Positions 42,042 to 51,219 of a DNA stretch of 64,000 nucleotides are shown here, piece after piece. How positions within the stretch are numbered: the stretch's first letter is position 1; each line of letters opens with the position of its first letter. This DNA is from Pseudochelatococcus lubricantis. GTDB taxonomy: Bacteria; Pseudomonadota; Alphaproteobacteria; Rhizobiales; Beijerinckiaceae. The notes under the pieces were generated by a model. It worked only from the letters and a program-made list of their open reading frames with translations, was not told the DNA's origin and did not search any database. Location of the stretch: NCBI RefSeq assembly GCF_011762225.1, contig NZ_JAASQI010000010.1, positions 1 to 64,000 of the forward strand, in the 5' to 3' direction. The translations under genes were made by a program, and so were the position numbers.

Positions 42042-42739
42042 GCCGCCATCCTCCCCGTCGTGGCGATGCCGGACAGGTCCAGTACGCGGTCGAAGCGCGC
42101 GCCCAGCCGCTCGTCGTGGCTGACCATCAGCAGGGAGGTGCCGCCCTCCCGGCACCGGGCGAAGAGCAGGTCGAGGAAGGCGTTCTGCGTGCCGGCGTCC
42201 AGCGCCGACGTCGGCTCGTCCGCCACGATCAGCAGCGGACGCCCGATCAGCGCCCGCCCGACCGCGACGCGCTGCTGCTGGCCGACGCTGAGCCGCCCGG
42301 CTGGCACCGTGAGCAATTCGGCGGCGAGGCCGAGCGCCGCGCACAGCCGCGCCGCCTCCGCCCCCGCGTCGCCCGCCCGTGCGCGCCGCCCGGGCGCGAA
42401 GCGCAAAGGCAGCAGGATGTTGTCCCGCACCGTCGCATAGGGCAGCAGGTTGAACTGTTGGAAGATGACGCCTATCTGCTCCGCGCGGAAACGGTCCCGC
42501 GCGCCCGGTGCGAGCGACGCGAGATCGGTGCCGCAAACCCGGACGCTGCCGGCCTCCGCCACCACGATCCCGCAGATGAGGGAGAGCAGCGTGGACTTGC
42601 CCGAGCCGCTCTCGCCCAGCAGCAGCACGGTCTCGCCCCCGTTCACGGCGAAACGGGGCACGTTGAGGCTGAAGGACGCCCGGCCCGGCCAGCGAAACCG
42701 GACATCCTCAAGAACGAGTATCCTGTCCGTACCGGTCAA
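42038..42739 (-). CDS. LolD/MacB-type ABC ATPase of the zinc-related operon
   Basis: The 233-residue ATPase has Walker A GESGSGKSTLL, Q-loop VIFQQFNLLPYATV, signature LSVGQQQRVAVGRAL and Walker B LLIVADEPTSALD. The signature is SVGQ rather than SGGQ, as in many LolD-like proteins. It lies 2 bp after the DUF2796 gene and overlaps the permease gene, which makes a tight operon. Confidence 0.93.
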   Translation of the reverse strand: MTGTDRILVLEDVRFRWPGRASFSLNVPRFAVNGGETVLLLGESGSGKSTLLSLICGIVVAEAGSVRVCGTDLASLAPGARDRFRAEQIGVIFQQFNLLPYATVRDNILLPLRFAPGRRARAGDAGAEAARLCAALGLAAELLTVPAGRLSVGQQQRVAVGRALIGRPLLIVADEPTSALDAGTQNAFLDLLFARCREGGTSLLMVSHDERLGARFDRVLDLSGIATTGRMAA

Positions 42740-42741
42740 GA

Positions 42742-43326
42742 TCAGAGCTGCCCCTTGAGATCGAGAGCCGGCGCATCGCGCCCCACCTCGAAGCTCTTCG
42801 CCCCCTTTTCCGAGATCAACCGGATTTCAAGCTCGCGCGCATTCGGGAAAAGCTTGAAGTAGGCGAACTCGATACCCGTGAGCGCCGCGGGGCTGGCACA
42901 CGTCAGCACGTAATTCGCACGGAACTCCGTGTGCTGCGCCTCATGCCCGTGATCGGCGTGCTTCTCGCCCTCATGGGCCTTGTCGTCGTGGGCCTCGTGT
43001 TCGTGCTCTTCCTCGTCCACGAGCCGCGCGGCCGCTTCCGTCACCACACATTGCGCGCCGCCGGGCAGCACGAAAAGCTCCAGCGGCTTCTCCAGAACGG
43101 CGATCGCCTGGTCCAGCGCGGCGCGGTCCCCGGCGCTGCTGGCAGCATGCTCGAAGCCGACGATATCCGCGCCCGGGGCCTCAAGCCCGATGGCGATCCG
43201 GCTGCCTTCGACGGCAATCTCAAGCCGGCCGACGCCGTGCTCATGCGCGCCGAGTTCGCGATGCTCCTGAGCCAGCGCGGGGGAGACGGCGGCCGTGGCG
43301 AGAAGCGCGATTGCAAGGCGTTTCAT
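42742..43326 (-). CDS. zrgA: DUF2796 zinc-binding periplasmic protein (ZrgA-like)
   Basis: The 194-residue protein has a signal peptide (MKRLAIALLATAAVSPALA) and the DUF2796 pattern, with ELGAHEHGVGRLEIAVEGS at the mature N-terminus. A His/Glu/Asp-rich stretch (about 105-132: EEEHEHEAHDDKAHEGEKH) is a likely zinc-loading loop. ZrgA of Vibrio is induced by zinc starvation and encoded with the same ATPase, permease and DUF3299 partners. The first gene of the operon, it is preceded by a Zur-like palindrome. Confidence 0.92.
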   Translation of the reverse strand: MKRLAIALLATAAVSPALAQEHRELGAHEHGVGRLEIAVEGSRIAIGLEAPGADIVGFEHAASSAGDRAALDQAIAVLEKPLELFVLPGGAQCVVTEAAARLVDEEEHEHEAHDDKAHEGEKHADHGHEAQHTEFRANYVLTCASPAALTGIEFAYFKLFPNARELEIRLISEKGAKSFEVGRDAPALDLKGQL

Positions 43327-43508
43327 GGAAATTCCTTTTCCGGTTACTGCGGTTTCCCTGAGGTAATTCATGGATCCGGGTCCTCGATGGCGGAAAGCGG
43401 CAGACGCCGCGCAGGAACGTCGTCTTGCGCGGACCGGTATCGATCGCGACGCTTCCGGGCGGTTTGGCATCTGTTGCATACGTTACGTTATTATGTTTTA
43501 GCCAAGTT

Positions 43509-43525
43509 ACGTTATATGATAACGT
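43509..43525. promoter_or_regulatory. Zur-like operator
   Basis: ACGTTATATGATAACGT is a perfect 7-3-7 palindrome resembling the AT-rich Zur boxes of alphaproteobacteria. A weaker related sequence (ACGTTATTATGTTTT, about 43485-43499) lies between it and the ZrgA-like gene. It sits about 180 bp upstream of that start and 9 bp past the stop of the MocR gene. Confidence 0.65.
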
Positions 43526-43533
43526 CATACTTT

Positions 43534-44937
43534 TTATGACACGGCGAGCGCACGCGCCAGAACGTCGAACAGGCGCGCGTCCGTGGACTGCGCGACGTTG
43601 AAGCGCAGAAAACCGCTCGCCGTCCCCGACTGGCTGAAAGCGTTGCCAGGGGCAAGCACCACGCCCTCCTTGAGGCAGGTGCGCGCGATTGCTGCGGCAT
43701 CGATACCGTCCGGCAGCCGGCACCAGAGGAACATGCCCGCCTTCGGCACGATCCACGGCGTGATGCCGATGGCGCCGAGGCGGGCAACCGTCGTTTCCAT
43801 CGCGCCCGCCAGCCGCGCACGCACCGTTTCCAGGTGCTTGCGGTAGCCTCCGTCCGTCAGCGCCGCGAGCAGGATGCCGGCCGCCAGCCGCCCTCCCCCG
43901 AAACTGGTCGCGATCTTGAGGTCCGCAAGGCTTTCGATCCACTCAGGCCGCGCCGCGATATAGCCGCAGCGCACCGACGCCGAAAGCGTCTTGGAGAAGC
44001 TGCCGATATGGACGACGCGCGCGAGCCCGTCGAAGGCGGCCAGCCGCGGCGCTGGCGTCAGCTCGAAATCGGCGAAGATGTCGTCTTCGACGATCACGAG
44101 GTTCGAGCGCTCGGCGAGCTTCAGCAGCCTGTGGGCCGTCACCGGCGAAAGAACCGCGCCGGTCGGGTTGTGGATCGCCGAATTGGTGATGTAGAGGCGG
44201 GGCGCATGCGCCTGAACGGCCTCGGTGAATGCCTCGATGTCCGGCCCGTTCGGCGTGTAGGGCACACCCACGGCCTTCGCGCGGTGCGCCTTGAGCAAGG
44301 CATGAAAGTTAAAGTAACAGGGGTCGTCAACGATCACAGCATCGCCCGGCTCCAGCAGGAAGCGGCAGATCAGGTCGATGGCCTGCGTGCCGGATTCGGT
44401 GAGCATGATCTGCTGCGGCGCGGCCTCTATGCCGCTGGCCGCCATCCGCCGCGCGAGGACCCCGCGCAGCGCCGGCAGGCCGAGCGGTGTCGCATAGTCC
44501 GCGAGTTCCCCGTTGCCGGCCCGCGCCAGCGCACGCAACGCCCGGCGCATCCCGGCCTCGTGCATCCATGAGGCGGGCAGCCAGCCGCATCCGGGCTTGA
44601 GCACGCCGTCGTCCGCCTCCAGCGACTGGCGCGATATCCACAGCGGGTCGACCTCCCGGTCGAGCTTCGGCTCGATTTCCGCCAGTGAGAATGGCGCGAG
44701 CGGACCCGAGACGTAGAAACCGGAGCCCGGCTGCGAGCGGATGATGCCCTCCGCCACCAGCCGCTCATAGGCCTCGACCACGGTCGAGACGGAAACCTTC
44801 ATGGCCCGCGCCTGCAGCCGCACGGACGGCAACCGCGCCCCCGTCAGCAGGGAGCGCGCGGCGATCCGCGAGCGGATTACCGCCATGACGGCCTCAATGC
44901 GCGTTCCCGTGCGTGACTCCTCCGGTTGCTCGTCCAT
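43534..44937 (-). CDS. MocR/PdxR-type regulator (GntR helix-turn-helix fused to aminotransferase)
   Basis: The 467-residue protein has an N-terminal GntR-type winged helix (SLLTGARLPSVRLQARAMKV, STVVEAYERLVAEGIIRSQP) and a fold-type I aminotransferase domain with the PLP lysine in GSFSKTLSASVRCG and the NPTG motif. ATG at 44937 is preceded by AGGAGGG nine bases upstream; an earlier ATG at 44958 is less likely. It is divergent from an EamA exporter gene with only about 107 bp between, which suggests it controls that exporter in response to PLP or an amino compound. Confidence 0.93.
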   Translation of the reverse strand: MDEQPEESRTGTRIEAVMAVIRSRIAARSLLTGARLPSVRLQARAMKVSVSTVVEAYERLVAEGIIRSQPGSGFYVSGPLAPFSLAEIEPKLDREVDPLWISRQSLEADDGVLKPGCGWLPASWMHEAGMRRALRALARAGNGELADYATPLGLPALRGVLARRMAASGIEAAPQQIMLTESGTQAIDLICRFLLEPGDAVIVDDPCYFNFHALLKAHRAKAVGVPYTPNGPDIEAFTEAVQAHAPRLYITNSAIHNPTGAVLSPVTAHRLLKLAERSNLVIVEDDIFADFELTPAPRLAAFDGLARVVHIGSFSKTLSASVRCGYIAARPEWIESLADLKIATSFGGGRLAAGILLAALTDGGYRKHLETVRARLAGAMETTVARLGAIGITPWIVPKAGMFLWCRLPDGIDAAAIARTCLKEGVVLAPGNAFSQSGTASGFLRFNVAQSTDARLFDVLARALAVS

Positions 44938-45044
44938 CTGTAATGCCCTCCTGACCATAACAGTTCGGTGTGATTGTATTGAACTGTCTCTGGCAAGTCG
45001 ATGCCGTCGTGCTTTTCTGGCGCGGGAAACGAACGGAGCATGCG

Positions 45045-45908
45045 ATGGACAGGACGGCCAGCGGCTGGATAAGCGGATTTATCGGGATGGCGATTTTCTC
45101 CGGCTCGCTGCCGGCAACGCGCGCGGCGGTGACGGGTTTCGACCCGGTCTTCCTCACCGTGGCGCGGGCCGCCATCGCCGGCATGCTGGGGCTCGGGCTG
45201 CTTTTCGTCTTCCGACAGAAAAGCCCGGAGCGGCGGGACCTGCTGCCACTCGCGGTCATCGCGCTCGGCGTGGTCGTGGGCTTTCCGCTACTGACGGCGC
45301 TCGCCCTGCAGCATATGTCCTCCGCCCATTCGGTGGTTTTCATCGGCCTGCTGCCGCTGTCCACCGCGATTTTCGGCGTGCTGCGGGGCGGCGAGCGCCC
45401 GCGCCCGGCCTTCTGGCTGTTTTCGCTCGCCGGCAGCGCACTTGTCGCCGGCTATGCCATGGCGCGGGGAACGGGCGCGGTTTCCGCCGGCGATCTGCTG
45501 ATGCTCGCCGCCATCGTGATGTGCGGGCTCGGCTATGCGGAGGGCGGGCGCCTGTCACGCAGGCTTGGCGGCTGGCAGGTGATTTCCTGGGCGCTCGTGC
45601 TGTCGCTGCCGGTCATGCTGCCCCTCGCCGTTCTCACCATGCCGGGGTCGTTCGCGCAGGTGGGCGCGCCCGCGTGGACGGGGCTGGCCTACGTCTCGCT
45701 GTTCAGCATGCTGATCGGCTTCGTCTTCTGGTATCGCGGGCTGGCGCTGGGCGGGATCGCCGCCGTCGGGCAGCTCCAGCTGCTCCAGCCGTTCCTCGGC
45801 CTCGGCCTCGCGGCCATGTTGCTGCACGAGACCGTGAGCGGAGCGATGCTGGCCGTGACGCTCGGCGTGGTGGTGTGCGTCGCCGGCGCGCGGAAATTCT
45901 CCGCATAA
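45045..45908 (+). CDS. EamA/DMT-family metabolite exporter
   Basis: The 287-residue membrane protein has two EamA repeats, about ten hydrophobic helices in all, with FLTVARAAIAGMLGLGLLFV in the first repeat and YVSLFSMLIGFVFWYRGLAL plus LLQPFLGLGLAAMLLHETVS in the second. It is in the RhaT/YdcZ-type drug/metabolite transporter superfamily. ATG at 45045 is preceded by GGAG. Gene order with the MocR regulator is a frequent pairing and points to amino-acid or vitamin-related export. Confidence 0.93.
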   Translation: MDRTASGWISGFIGMAIFSGSLPATRAAVTGFDPVFLTVARAAIAGMLGLGLLFVFRQKSPERRDLLPLAVIALGVVVGFPLLTALALQHMSSAHSVVFIGLLPLSTAIFGVLRGGERPRPAFWLFSLAGSALVAGYAMARGTGAVSAGDLLMLAAIVMCGLGYAEGGRLSRRLGGWQVISWALVLSLPVMLPLAVLTMPGSFAQVGAPAWTGLAYVSLFSMLIGFVFWYRGLALGGIAAVGQLQLLQPFLGLGLAAMLLHETVSGAMLAVTLGVVVCVAGARKFSA

Positions 45909-45915
45909 GAAACAT

Positions 45916-45946
45916 CACCCCGGAAACGGTGTCCGTTTCCGGGGTG
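45916..45946. terminator. Bidirectional terminator between the EamA exporter and malate synthase genes
   Basis: CACCCCGGAAAC (45916-45927) and GTTTCCGGGGTG (45935-45946) form a perfect 12-bp stem with a 7-base loop. Reading leftward the stem is followed by ATGTTTCTT. Confidence 0.75.
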
Positions 45947-45970
45947 AAAGGTCAATCGAAAGGCAGGCCC

Positions 45971-48142
45971 TTATCCGACCCGCCGCGCCTTCAGCTCCAG
46001 CCGGCGGCGGTGGAGCACCGGCTCGGTGTAGCCGTTCGGCTGCACGCGGCCCGTCAGCACCAGATCGAGCGCGGCCTGGAAGGCGATCGAGTCGTCATAG
46101 TCCTTCGCCATCGGCGTGTAGAACGGATCGTCGGCGTTCTGACCGTCGACGACGATCGCCATGCGCCGGAAGGTCTCAAGCACCTGCTCCTCGCTGACGA
46201 CGTCGTGATACAGCCAGTTCGCGATGTGCTGGGCGGAAATGCGCAGCGTCGCCCGGTCTTCCATCAGGCCGACGTTGTTGATGTCCGGCACCTTGGAGCA
46301 GCCGATGCCCTGGTCCACCCAGCGGACGACGTAGCCGAGAATGCCCTGGGCGTTGTTGTCCAGCTCGCGCTGGATTTCCTCCGCCGTCCAGTTCGGACGC
46401 GGCACGACCGGCACGGACAGGATATCGGAAAGCTTGGCCCGCGGGCGGCTCTTGAGGCTTTCCTGAACGGCCGCCACATCGACCTTGTGGTAATGCGTCG
46501 CGTGCAGAGTAGCCGCGGTGGGCGACGGCACCCAGGCGGTGTTGGCGCCGGCCTTGGGATGGGCGATCTTCTGCTCCAGCATCGCGGCCATCAGGTCGGG
46601 CATGGCCCACATGCCCTTGCCGATCTGCGCATGGCCGGAGAGGCCGCACGCCAGCCCGACGTCGACATTCGCGTTCTCGTAGGCCGCGATCCACGTCGCC
46701 TGCTTCATGTCGCCCTTGCGGATCATGGGACCGGCCTCCATAGACGTATGGATCTCGTCGCCGGTGCGGTCGAGGAAGCCGGTGTTGATGAACACCACGC
46801 GCTCGCGCGCCTCGCGGATGCAGGCCTTGAGGTTGATGGTCGTGCGGCGTTCCTCGTCCATGATGCCCATCTTGAGCGTGTTGGCGGGCAGGCCGAGCAC
46901 GTCTTCCACGCGCGCGAAGATTTCGGATGCGAAGGCGACCTCCTCCGGCCCGTGCATCTTCGGCTTCACCACGTACATGGAGCCGGCGCGCGAGTTCTGG
47001 CGGCGACCTTGCGGCCCGACATCGTGGATGGCGATGAGCCCCGTCACCAGCGCATCGAGGATACCTTCCGGCACTTCACGGCCATCCTGGTCCAGCACGG
47101 CCGGGTTGGTCATCAGGTGGCCGACGTTGCGCACCAGCATGAGCGAACGGCGCTTCAGCATGAAGCCGGAGCCGTCCGGCGCGTTGTATTCCGTATCCGG
47201 ATTGAGGCGGCGGGTGAACGTCTTGCCGCCCTTGGCGACCTCTTCCGAAAGGTCGCCCTTCATCAGGCCGAGCCAGTTGCCGTAAACGACGACCTTGTCC
47301 TCCGCGTCGACAGCCGCGACGGAATCCTCGCAGTCCATGATCGTGGTGATAGCCGATTCCAGCCAGACATCGGAAATCTTCGCCGGGTCGTCCTTGCCGA
47401 TGAGCGTCGTGGCGTCGATCAGGATTTCGACATGCAGGCCGTGCCTGGCGAGAAGCAGACGGGTCGGCGACGAGGCTTCACCGAGATAGCCGGCGAACTG
47501 CGCGGGCTCGGCGAGGTCCACGGAGCGCCCGTCCTGCAGCGCGACGGCCAGCTTGCCGCCGGCCACGGAGAACGAGGCGGCCGCGGTCCAGCTCGCGCCG
47601 GCGAGCGGCACCGACTGATCGAGGAAATCGCGCACCCAGGCAATGACCTTCGCGCCGCGCACGGGATTATAGCCCGCGCCCTTTTCCGCGCCGTCCGTCT
47701 CCGGAATGGCGTCGGTGCCATAGAGCGCATCGTAGAGCGAACCCCAGCGGGCGTTGGCGGCGTTGAGCGCATAGCGGGCGTTCATGACCGGGACGACGAG
47801 CTGCGGCCCCGCGATCTCGGCGATCTCGGGATCGACGTTGCCGGTCGAAACCGCGAAGTCCGGCCCTTCCGGCAGCAGGTAACCGATCTCGCGCAGGAAA
47901 GCCTCGTAGGCGTCCTGATCGGTGGGCGCGCCGTTCTTGCGATACCAGTCGTCGATCTGCGCCTGAAGGGCATCGCGCCTGGCAAGCAGTTCGCGGTTCT
48001 TCGGCGCGAGATCGTGAACGATCTGCGAGAAGCCGGAGAAGAAGCGATCCGCATCGACACCGGTGCCGGGAAGTGCCTCCTTCACCAGAAAGTCGTGGAG
48101 CTTCTCGTCTATCGCCAAACCGTAACGATCTATCCTAGCCAT
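45971..48142 (-). CDS. glcB: Malate synthase G
   Basis: The 723-residue cytoplasmic enzyme condenses glyoxylate with acetyl-CoA to malate in the glyoxylate bypass. The start [20 protein letters not shown] matches family N-termini. Family blocks are clear: [60 protein letters not shown] and the C-terminal [20 protein letters not shown]. Length is that of the G isoform. It is a single-gene transcript with an inverted repeat about 65-90 bp upstream. Confidence 0.97.
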   Translation of the reverse strand: MARIDRYGLAIDEKLHDFLVKEALPGTGVDADRFFSGFSQIVHDLAPKNRELLARRDALQAQIDDWYRKNGAPTDQDAYEAFLREIGYLLPEGPDFAVSTGNVDPEIAEIAGPQLVVPVMNARYALNAANARWGSLYDALYGTDAIPETDGAEKGAGYNPVRGAKVIAWVRDFLDQSVPLAGASWTAAASFSVAGGKLAVALQDGRSVDLAEPAQFAGYLGEASSPTRLLLARHGLHVEILIDATTLIGKDDPAKISDVWLESAITTIMDCEDSVAAVDAEDKVVVYGNWLGLMKGDLSEEVAKGGKTFTRRLNPDTEYNAPDGSGFMLKRRSLMLVRNVGHLMTNPAVLDQDGREVPEGILDALVTGLIAIHDVGPQGRRQNSRAGSMYVVKPKMHGPEEVAFASEIFARVEDVLGLPANTLKMGIMDEERRTTINLKACIREARERVVFINTGFLDRTGDEIHTSMEAGPMIRKGDMKQATWIAAYENANVDVGLACGLSGHAQIGKGMWAMPDLMAAMLEQKIAHPKAGANTAWVPSPTAATLHATHYHKVDVAAVQESLKSRPRAKLSDILSVPVVPRPNWTAEEIQRELDNNAQGILGYVVRWVDQGIGCSKVPDINNVGLMEDRATLRISAQHIANWLYHDVVSEEQVLETFRRMAIVVDGQNADDPFYTPMAKDYDDSIAFQAALDLVLTGRVQPNGYTEPVLHRRRLELKARRVG

Positions 48143-48204
48143 CCTTGCCTCCGGATTCTTATGCCTGGAAAGATATCTCCCCCGCGCCGGGATGAATAGC
48201 AACT

Positions 48205-48230
48205 GGCACAAATGTGAAATGACTTGTGCC
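48205..48230. promoter_or_regulatory. Inverted repeat upstream of malate synthase G
   Basis: GGCACAA (48205-48211) and TTGTGCC (48224-48230) are perfect arms 12 bp apart, centred 75 bp upstream of glcB. This is a plausible operator for a glyoxylate/fatty-acid-responsive regulator; none is adjacent. The rest of 48143-48468 is the shared upstream region of glcB and dinB without other recognised signals. Confidence 0.4.
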
Positions 48231-48468
48231 TGGCGCGAAACAATAGGAACAAAATCAAACGGCGAAACAGTGCATCCGCCGGGCGCGACATGCGGTAAGA
48301 AACTCCGCGCGCCTCGCGGGCCGGTCACCCGTCTACCATCAAATCCGGCGGACGAACAGCCGGTGACGGCCTGTCATTCGCGATACGAATCGTGAAATGC
48401 GGCGCCGTTCCTGCTATGGTCCTCACGCGATGTTCACCGGAACGGGAAAGCGTGACCCGGATGGGACG

Positions 48469-49584
48469 ATGACCGGCAACGACGCCGACAGCTGCGAAGC
48501 CCCGGACGTGCTGCGGCGCATCGTCCATATCGACATGGATGCGTTCTATGCGTCGGTCGAGCAGCGCGACAATCCCGACTTGCGCGGCAGGCCAGTCGCG
48601 GTCGGCGGCTCCCGCGAACGCGGCGTCGTCGCGGCGGCGAGCTATGAGGCGCGCCGGTTCGGCGTGCGCTCCGCCATGCCTTCCGTCACCGCCAGGCGCA
48701 AGTGCCCGGACCTCATCTTCGTCCCGCCCCGCTTCGACACCTATCGCGCCATATCGCTCCAGATCCGCCGGATATTCGCCGGATATACACCACTGATCGA
48801 GCCGCTGTCGCTGGACGAGGCCTATCTCGACGTCACCGAGAACCTGCGCGGCATTGCGAGTGCCACCGAAGTCGCGCAGCGCATCCGTGCCGAAATCAAG
48901 GCAGAAACCGCGCTCACCGCATCCGCCGGCGTATCCTACAACAAGTTTCTGGCCAAGCTGGCCTCCGACCAGAACAAGCCGGACGGCCTGTTCGTCATCA
49001 CCCCGCGCATGGGCGCGGCCTTCGTCGAGGCGCTGCCGGTCGGCCGCTTCCACGGCATCGGCCCCGCGACGGCGGCGAAGATGAACCGGCTTGGCATTGC
49101 CACCGGCCTCGACCTGCGCACCCGCACCCTGCCGTTCCTGCAGGAGCATTTCGGCAAGGCCGGCACGTTCTACTACTGGATTTCCCGCGGCATCGACCGC
49201 CGCCCCGTCCAGCCGAACCGCATCCGCAAGTCCATCGGCAACGAAGATACCTTCGACACCGACCTGTTCACGCCCGGCGAGGCGCGCGACGCGCTGCGGC
49301 CGCTGATCGAGAAGCTCTGGCGCCATTGCGAGGCCAATAACATCCGCGGCCGCACCATTACCCTCAAGGTGAAATACGCCGATTTCCAGCAGATCACCCG
49401 CAGCCACACGCTGCCCGCCGCCGTCGATACGCAGGTCACCATCTCGCAGACGGTCGACAGCCTGCTCGCCCCGCTGTTTCCCACGCCCAAGGGCATCCGC
49501 CTGCTCGGCGTCACGCTGTCGTCGCTCGGGGACGTACACGAGGCACCGGAGGCACCGCGCCAGTTGGCCCTGCCGATCTTCTGA
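48469..49584 (+). CDS. dinB: DNA polymerase IV (Y-family)
   Basis: The 371-residue translesion polymerase has the catalytic blocks IVHIDMDAFYASVEQRDNPD near the N-terminus, YEARRFGVRSAMP, and PLSLDEAYLDVTE with the acidic metal ligands (D-E). The helix-hairpin-helix LPVGRFHGIGPATAAKMNRL and the little-finger domain with GRTITLKVKYADFQQITRSH follow. It ends in a short clamp-binding-like tail RQLALPIF, which fits beta-clamp interaction. ATG at 48430 is an alternative start; 48469 is closer to the usual length. No SOS box was identified with confidence. Confidence 0.94.
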   Translation: MTGNDADSCEAPDVLRRIVHIDMDAFYASVEQRDNPDLRGRPVAVGGSRERGVVAAASYEARRFGVRSAMPSVTARRKCPDLIFVPPRFDTYRAISLQIRRIFAGYTPLIEPLSLDEAYLDVTENLRGIASATEVAQRIRAEIKAETALTASAGVSYNKFLAKLASDQNKPDGLFVITPRMGAAFVEALPVGRFHGIGPATAAKMNRLGIATGLDLRTRTLPFLQEHFGKAGTFYYWISRGIDRRPVQPNRIRKSIGNEDTFDTDLFTPGEARDALRPLIEKLWRHCEANNIRGRTITLKVKYADFQQITRSHTLPAAVDTQVTISQTVDSLLAPLFPTPKGIRLLGVTLSSLGDVHEAPEAPRQLALPIF

Positions 49585-49621
49585 ACGTTTCCGGCGTGAG
49601 CACCGTCAAACGGGCGTCAGT

Positions 49622-51028
49622 TCAGTCCGCCTCCCCTTCCCGCCCGGCAAGCCCGTCGCCCGCCGTTTTCGGCAGAAAGAAGAACGATATGCATGACGCC
49701 GCCGAAACAAGGGCGATGATGACGAAGGACGTGGCGAACGCCGTGGCGGTCAACTGCCCCGCACCGCCGGAGTTGAAATGGAGCAACGCGGCGGCGGCCG
49801 CGACACCGGTGCCCTGCGATATGCGTTGCGCCATTTGCGAGAGCGAGGTCGCGTGGCTCATCTTCGCATCCGGCACCTCGGCGAAGGCCAGCGTATTGAT
49901 GCTGGTGAACTGCAGGGCGCGGAACACGCCGCCAAGGAAGATCACCAGCATCATCACCAGCGGAGCGGTGTCGTTCGCGAAGGTGGCGAAAAGGCCCGTG
50001 CAGAAACTGGCAAGCAGCGCGTTCCACAACAGCACGGAACGGAAGCCGAAGCGACGCAGGACATTGCGCGTCATCGCGCGCATGCCGAACGCCCCTATCG
50101 CGGAGACGAACGTGATGGCGCCCGACTCCAGCGGTGTGTACCCGAATATCTCCTGCATCAGCAGGGGCAGCATGAAGGGCACCGCGCCGAAACCGATGCG
50201 GAACAGCGAGCCGCCAAGCAGGCTCGAACGGAATGTCGGATAGCGGAAGAGGTCGATATCGAGAATCGGATCCGGCCGGCGTCGGGCATGCCGGACGTAC
50301 AGCGCCAGGCAAACGAGCCCGGCGGATGCGGGCAGGAGTTGCCACGCACTGATTTCACGCGCCAGGGAATCGAGGCTGAAGATGACCGCGCCGACACCGA
50401 CCCCCAACAGCACGAACCCGACGAAGTCGAAAGACGTCCGCGCCTCCGGCGGAATCGGTCCGATCAGCAGGAGCGTCAGGATGATCGCCAGCACGCCGAA
50501 GGGCAGATTGATCCAGAAAATCCAGTGCCATGAGCTGATATGCGTGATGAAGCCGCCGAACAGCGGGCCGATGACCGGCCCGGCCACCGCCGGCATGCTC
50601 ATCAGCACCATCGCGGAGACGAGGTCCGAACGCGGCACGGAGCGGACGAGGATGAGGCGCGCGGTTGGCAGCATCATCGCCGCGCCCGCCCCCTGTATGA
50701 AGCGCGCCAGAACGAGCATCGTCAGGCTGACAGACGCCGCGCAGGCGAGCGACGCGAGCGTGAACACGGCAATCGCGGCGCAGAAAACCCGCCGCGCGCC
50801 AAAACGGTCCGCTATCCAGCCGCTCAGGGGCAGGAAAACGCTGAGCGACAGCAGATAGGTCGTGATGGCCGAATGCAGGCTCAGCGCAGGGACGCCCAGA
50901 TCCTGCGCCATGGAGGGCAAGGCCGTCGCTATCGCCGTGGAATCGATCTGCTGCATGATGAGCGACGAGGCAACGATCAGCGGAACAGCCTTATGTAACT
51001 GCAAATCCTGACTTTTTACGTTGCCCAC
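49622..51028 (-). CDS. MFS multidrug exporter, DHA2 (EmrB/QacA) family
   Basis: The protein of about 468 residues is a proton-driven exporter with about 14 hydrophobic segments. Motif A appears as GWIADRFGARRVF, and helix-5 motif C-like GPVIGPLFGGFI follows MPAVAGP. The early VASSLIMQQIDSTAIATALP matches DHA2 proteins. The start is uncertain: GTG at 51028 or TTG at 51004. A 42-bp imperfect palindrome lies about 130 bp upstream. Substrate unknown. Confidence 0.9.
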   Translation of the reverse strand: MGNVKSQDLQLHKAVPLIVASSLIMQQIDSTAIATALPSMAQDLGVPALSLHSAITTYLLSLSVFLPLSGWIADRFGARRVFCAAIAVFTLASLACAASVSLTMLVLARFIQGAGAAMMLPTARLILVRSVPRSDLVSAMVLMSMPAVAGPVIGPLFGGFITHISSWHWIFWINLPFGVLAIILTLLLIGPIPPEARTSFDFVGFVLLGVGVGAVIFSLDSLAREISAWQLLPASAGLVCLALYVRHARRRPDPILDIDLFRYPTFRSSLLGGSLFRIGFGAVPFMLPLLMQEIFGYTPLESGAITFVSAIGAFGMRAMTRNVLRRFGFRSVLLWNALLASFCTGLFATFANDTAPLVMMLVIFLGGVFRALQFTSINTLAFAEVPDAKMSHATSLSQMAQRISQGTGVAAAAALLHFNSGGAGQLTATAFATSFVIIALVSAASCISFFFLPKTAGDGLAGREGEAD

Positions 51029-51158
51029 CGATCTCACCCGGCCTGCCTGCGACAAACGGTCCACCGGGATAGTTAGTCGATTTTCCTCTCCCGCGCCAGC
51101 GTGCACGGCGGGCGGGCTCAGGCGGTTCCGGTCGCGCCACTGTCTGCGCACCCCATAA

Positions 51159-51200
51159 CAGTTTGCATTCAAGTCGATCCATCGAGTTGAACGCAAACTG
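51159..51200. repeat. 42-bp imperfect palindrome upstream of the MFS gene
   Basis: A 20-bp left arm starting CAGTTTGCATTCAA (51159-51178) and a 20-bp right arm ending TTGAACGCAAACTG (51181-51200) are complementary except at two positions, with a 2-bp centre. It lies between the DUF1501 stop and the MFS start, both leftward. It may be a double operator for the exporter gene or a mobile palindrome. Confidence 0.7.
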
Positions 51201-51219
51201 CCATAAAACGAGAAAAACT

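Noticed and set aside
48397-48468. Longer N-terminus for DNA polymerase IV
   Set aside because: The added residues do not resemble family members and the earlier starts lack a ribosome-binding site.
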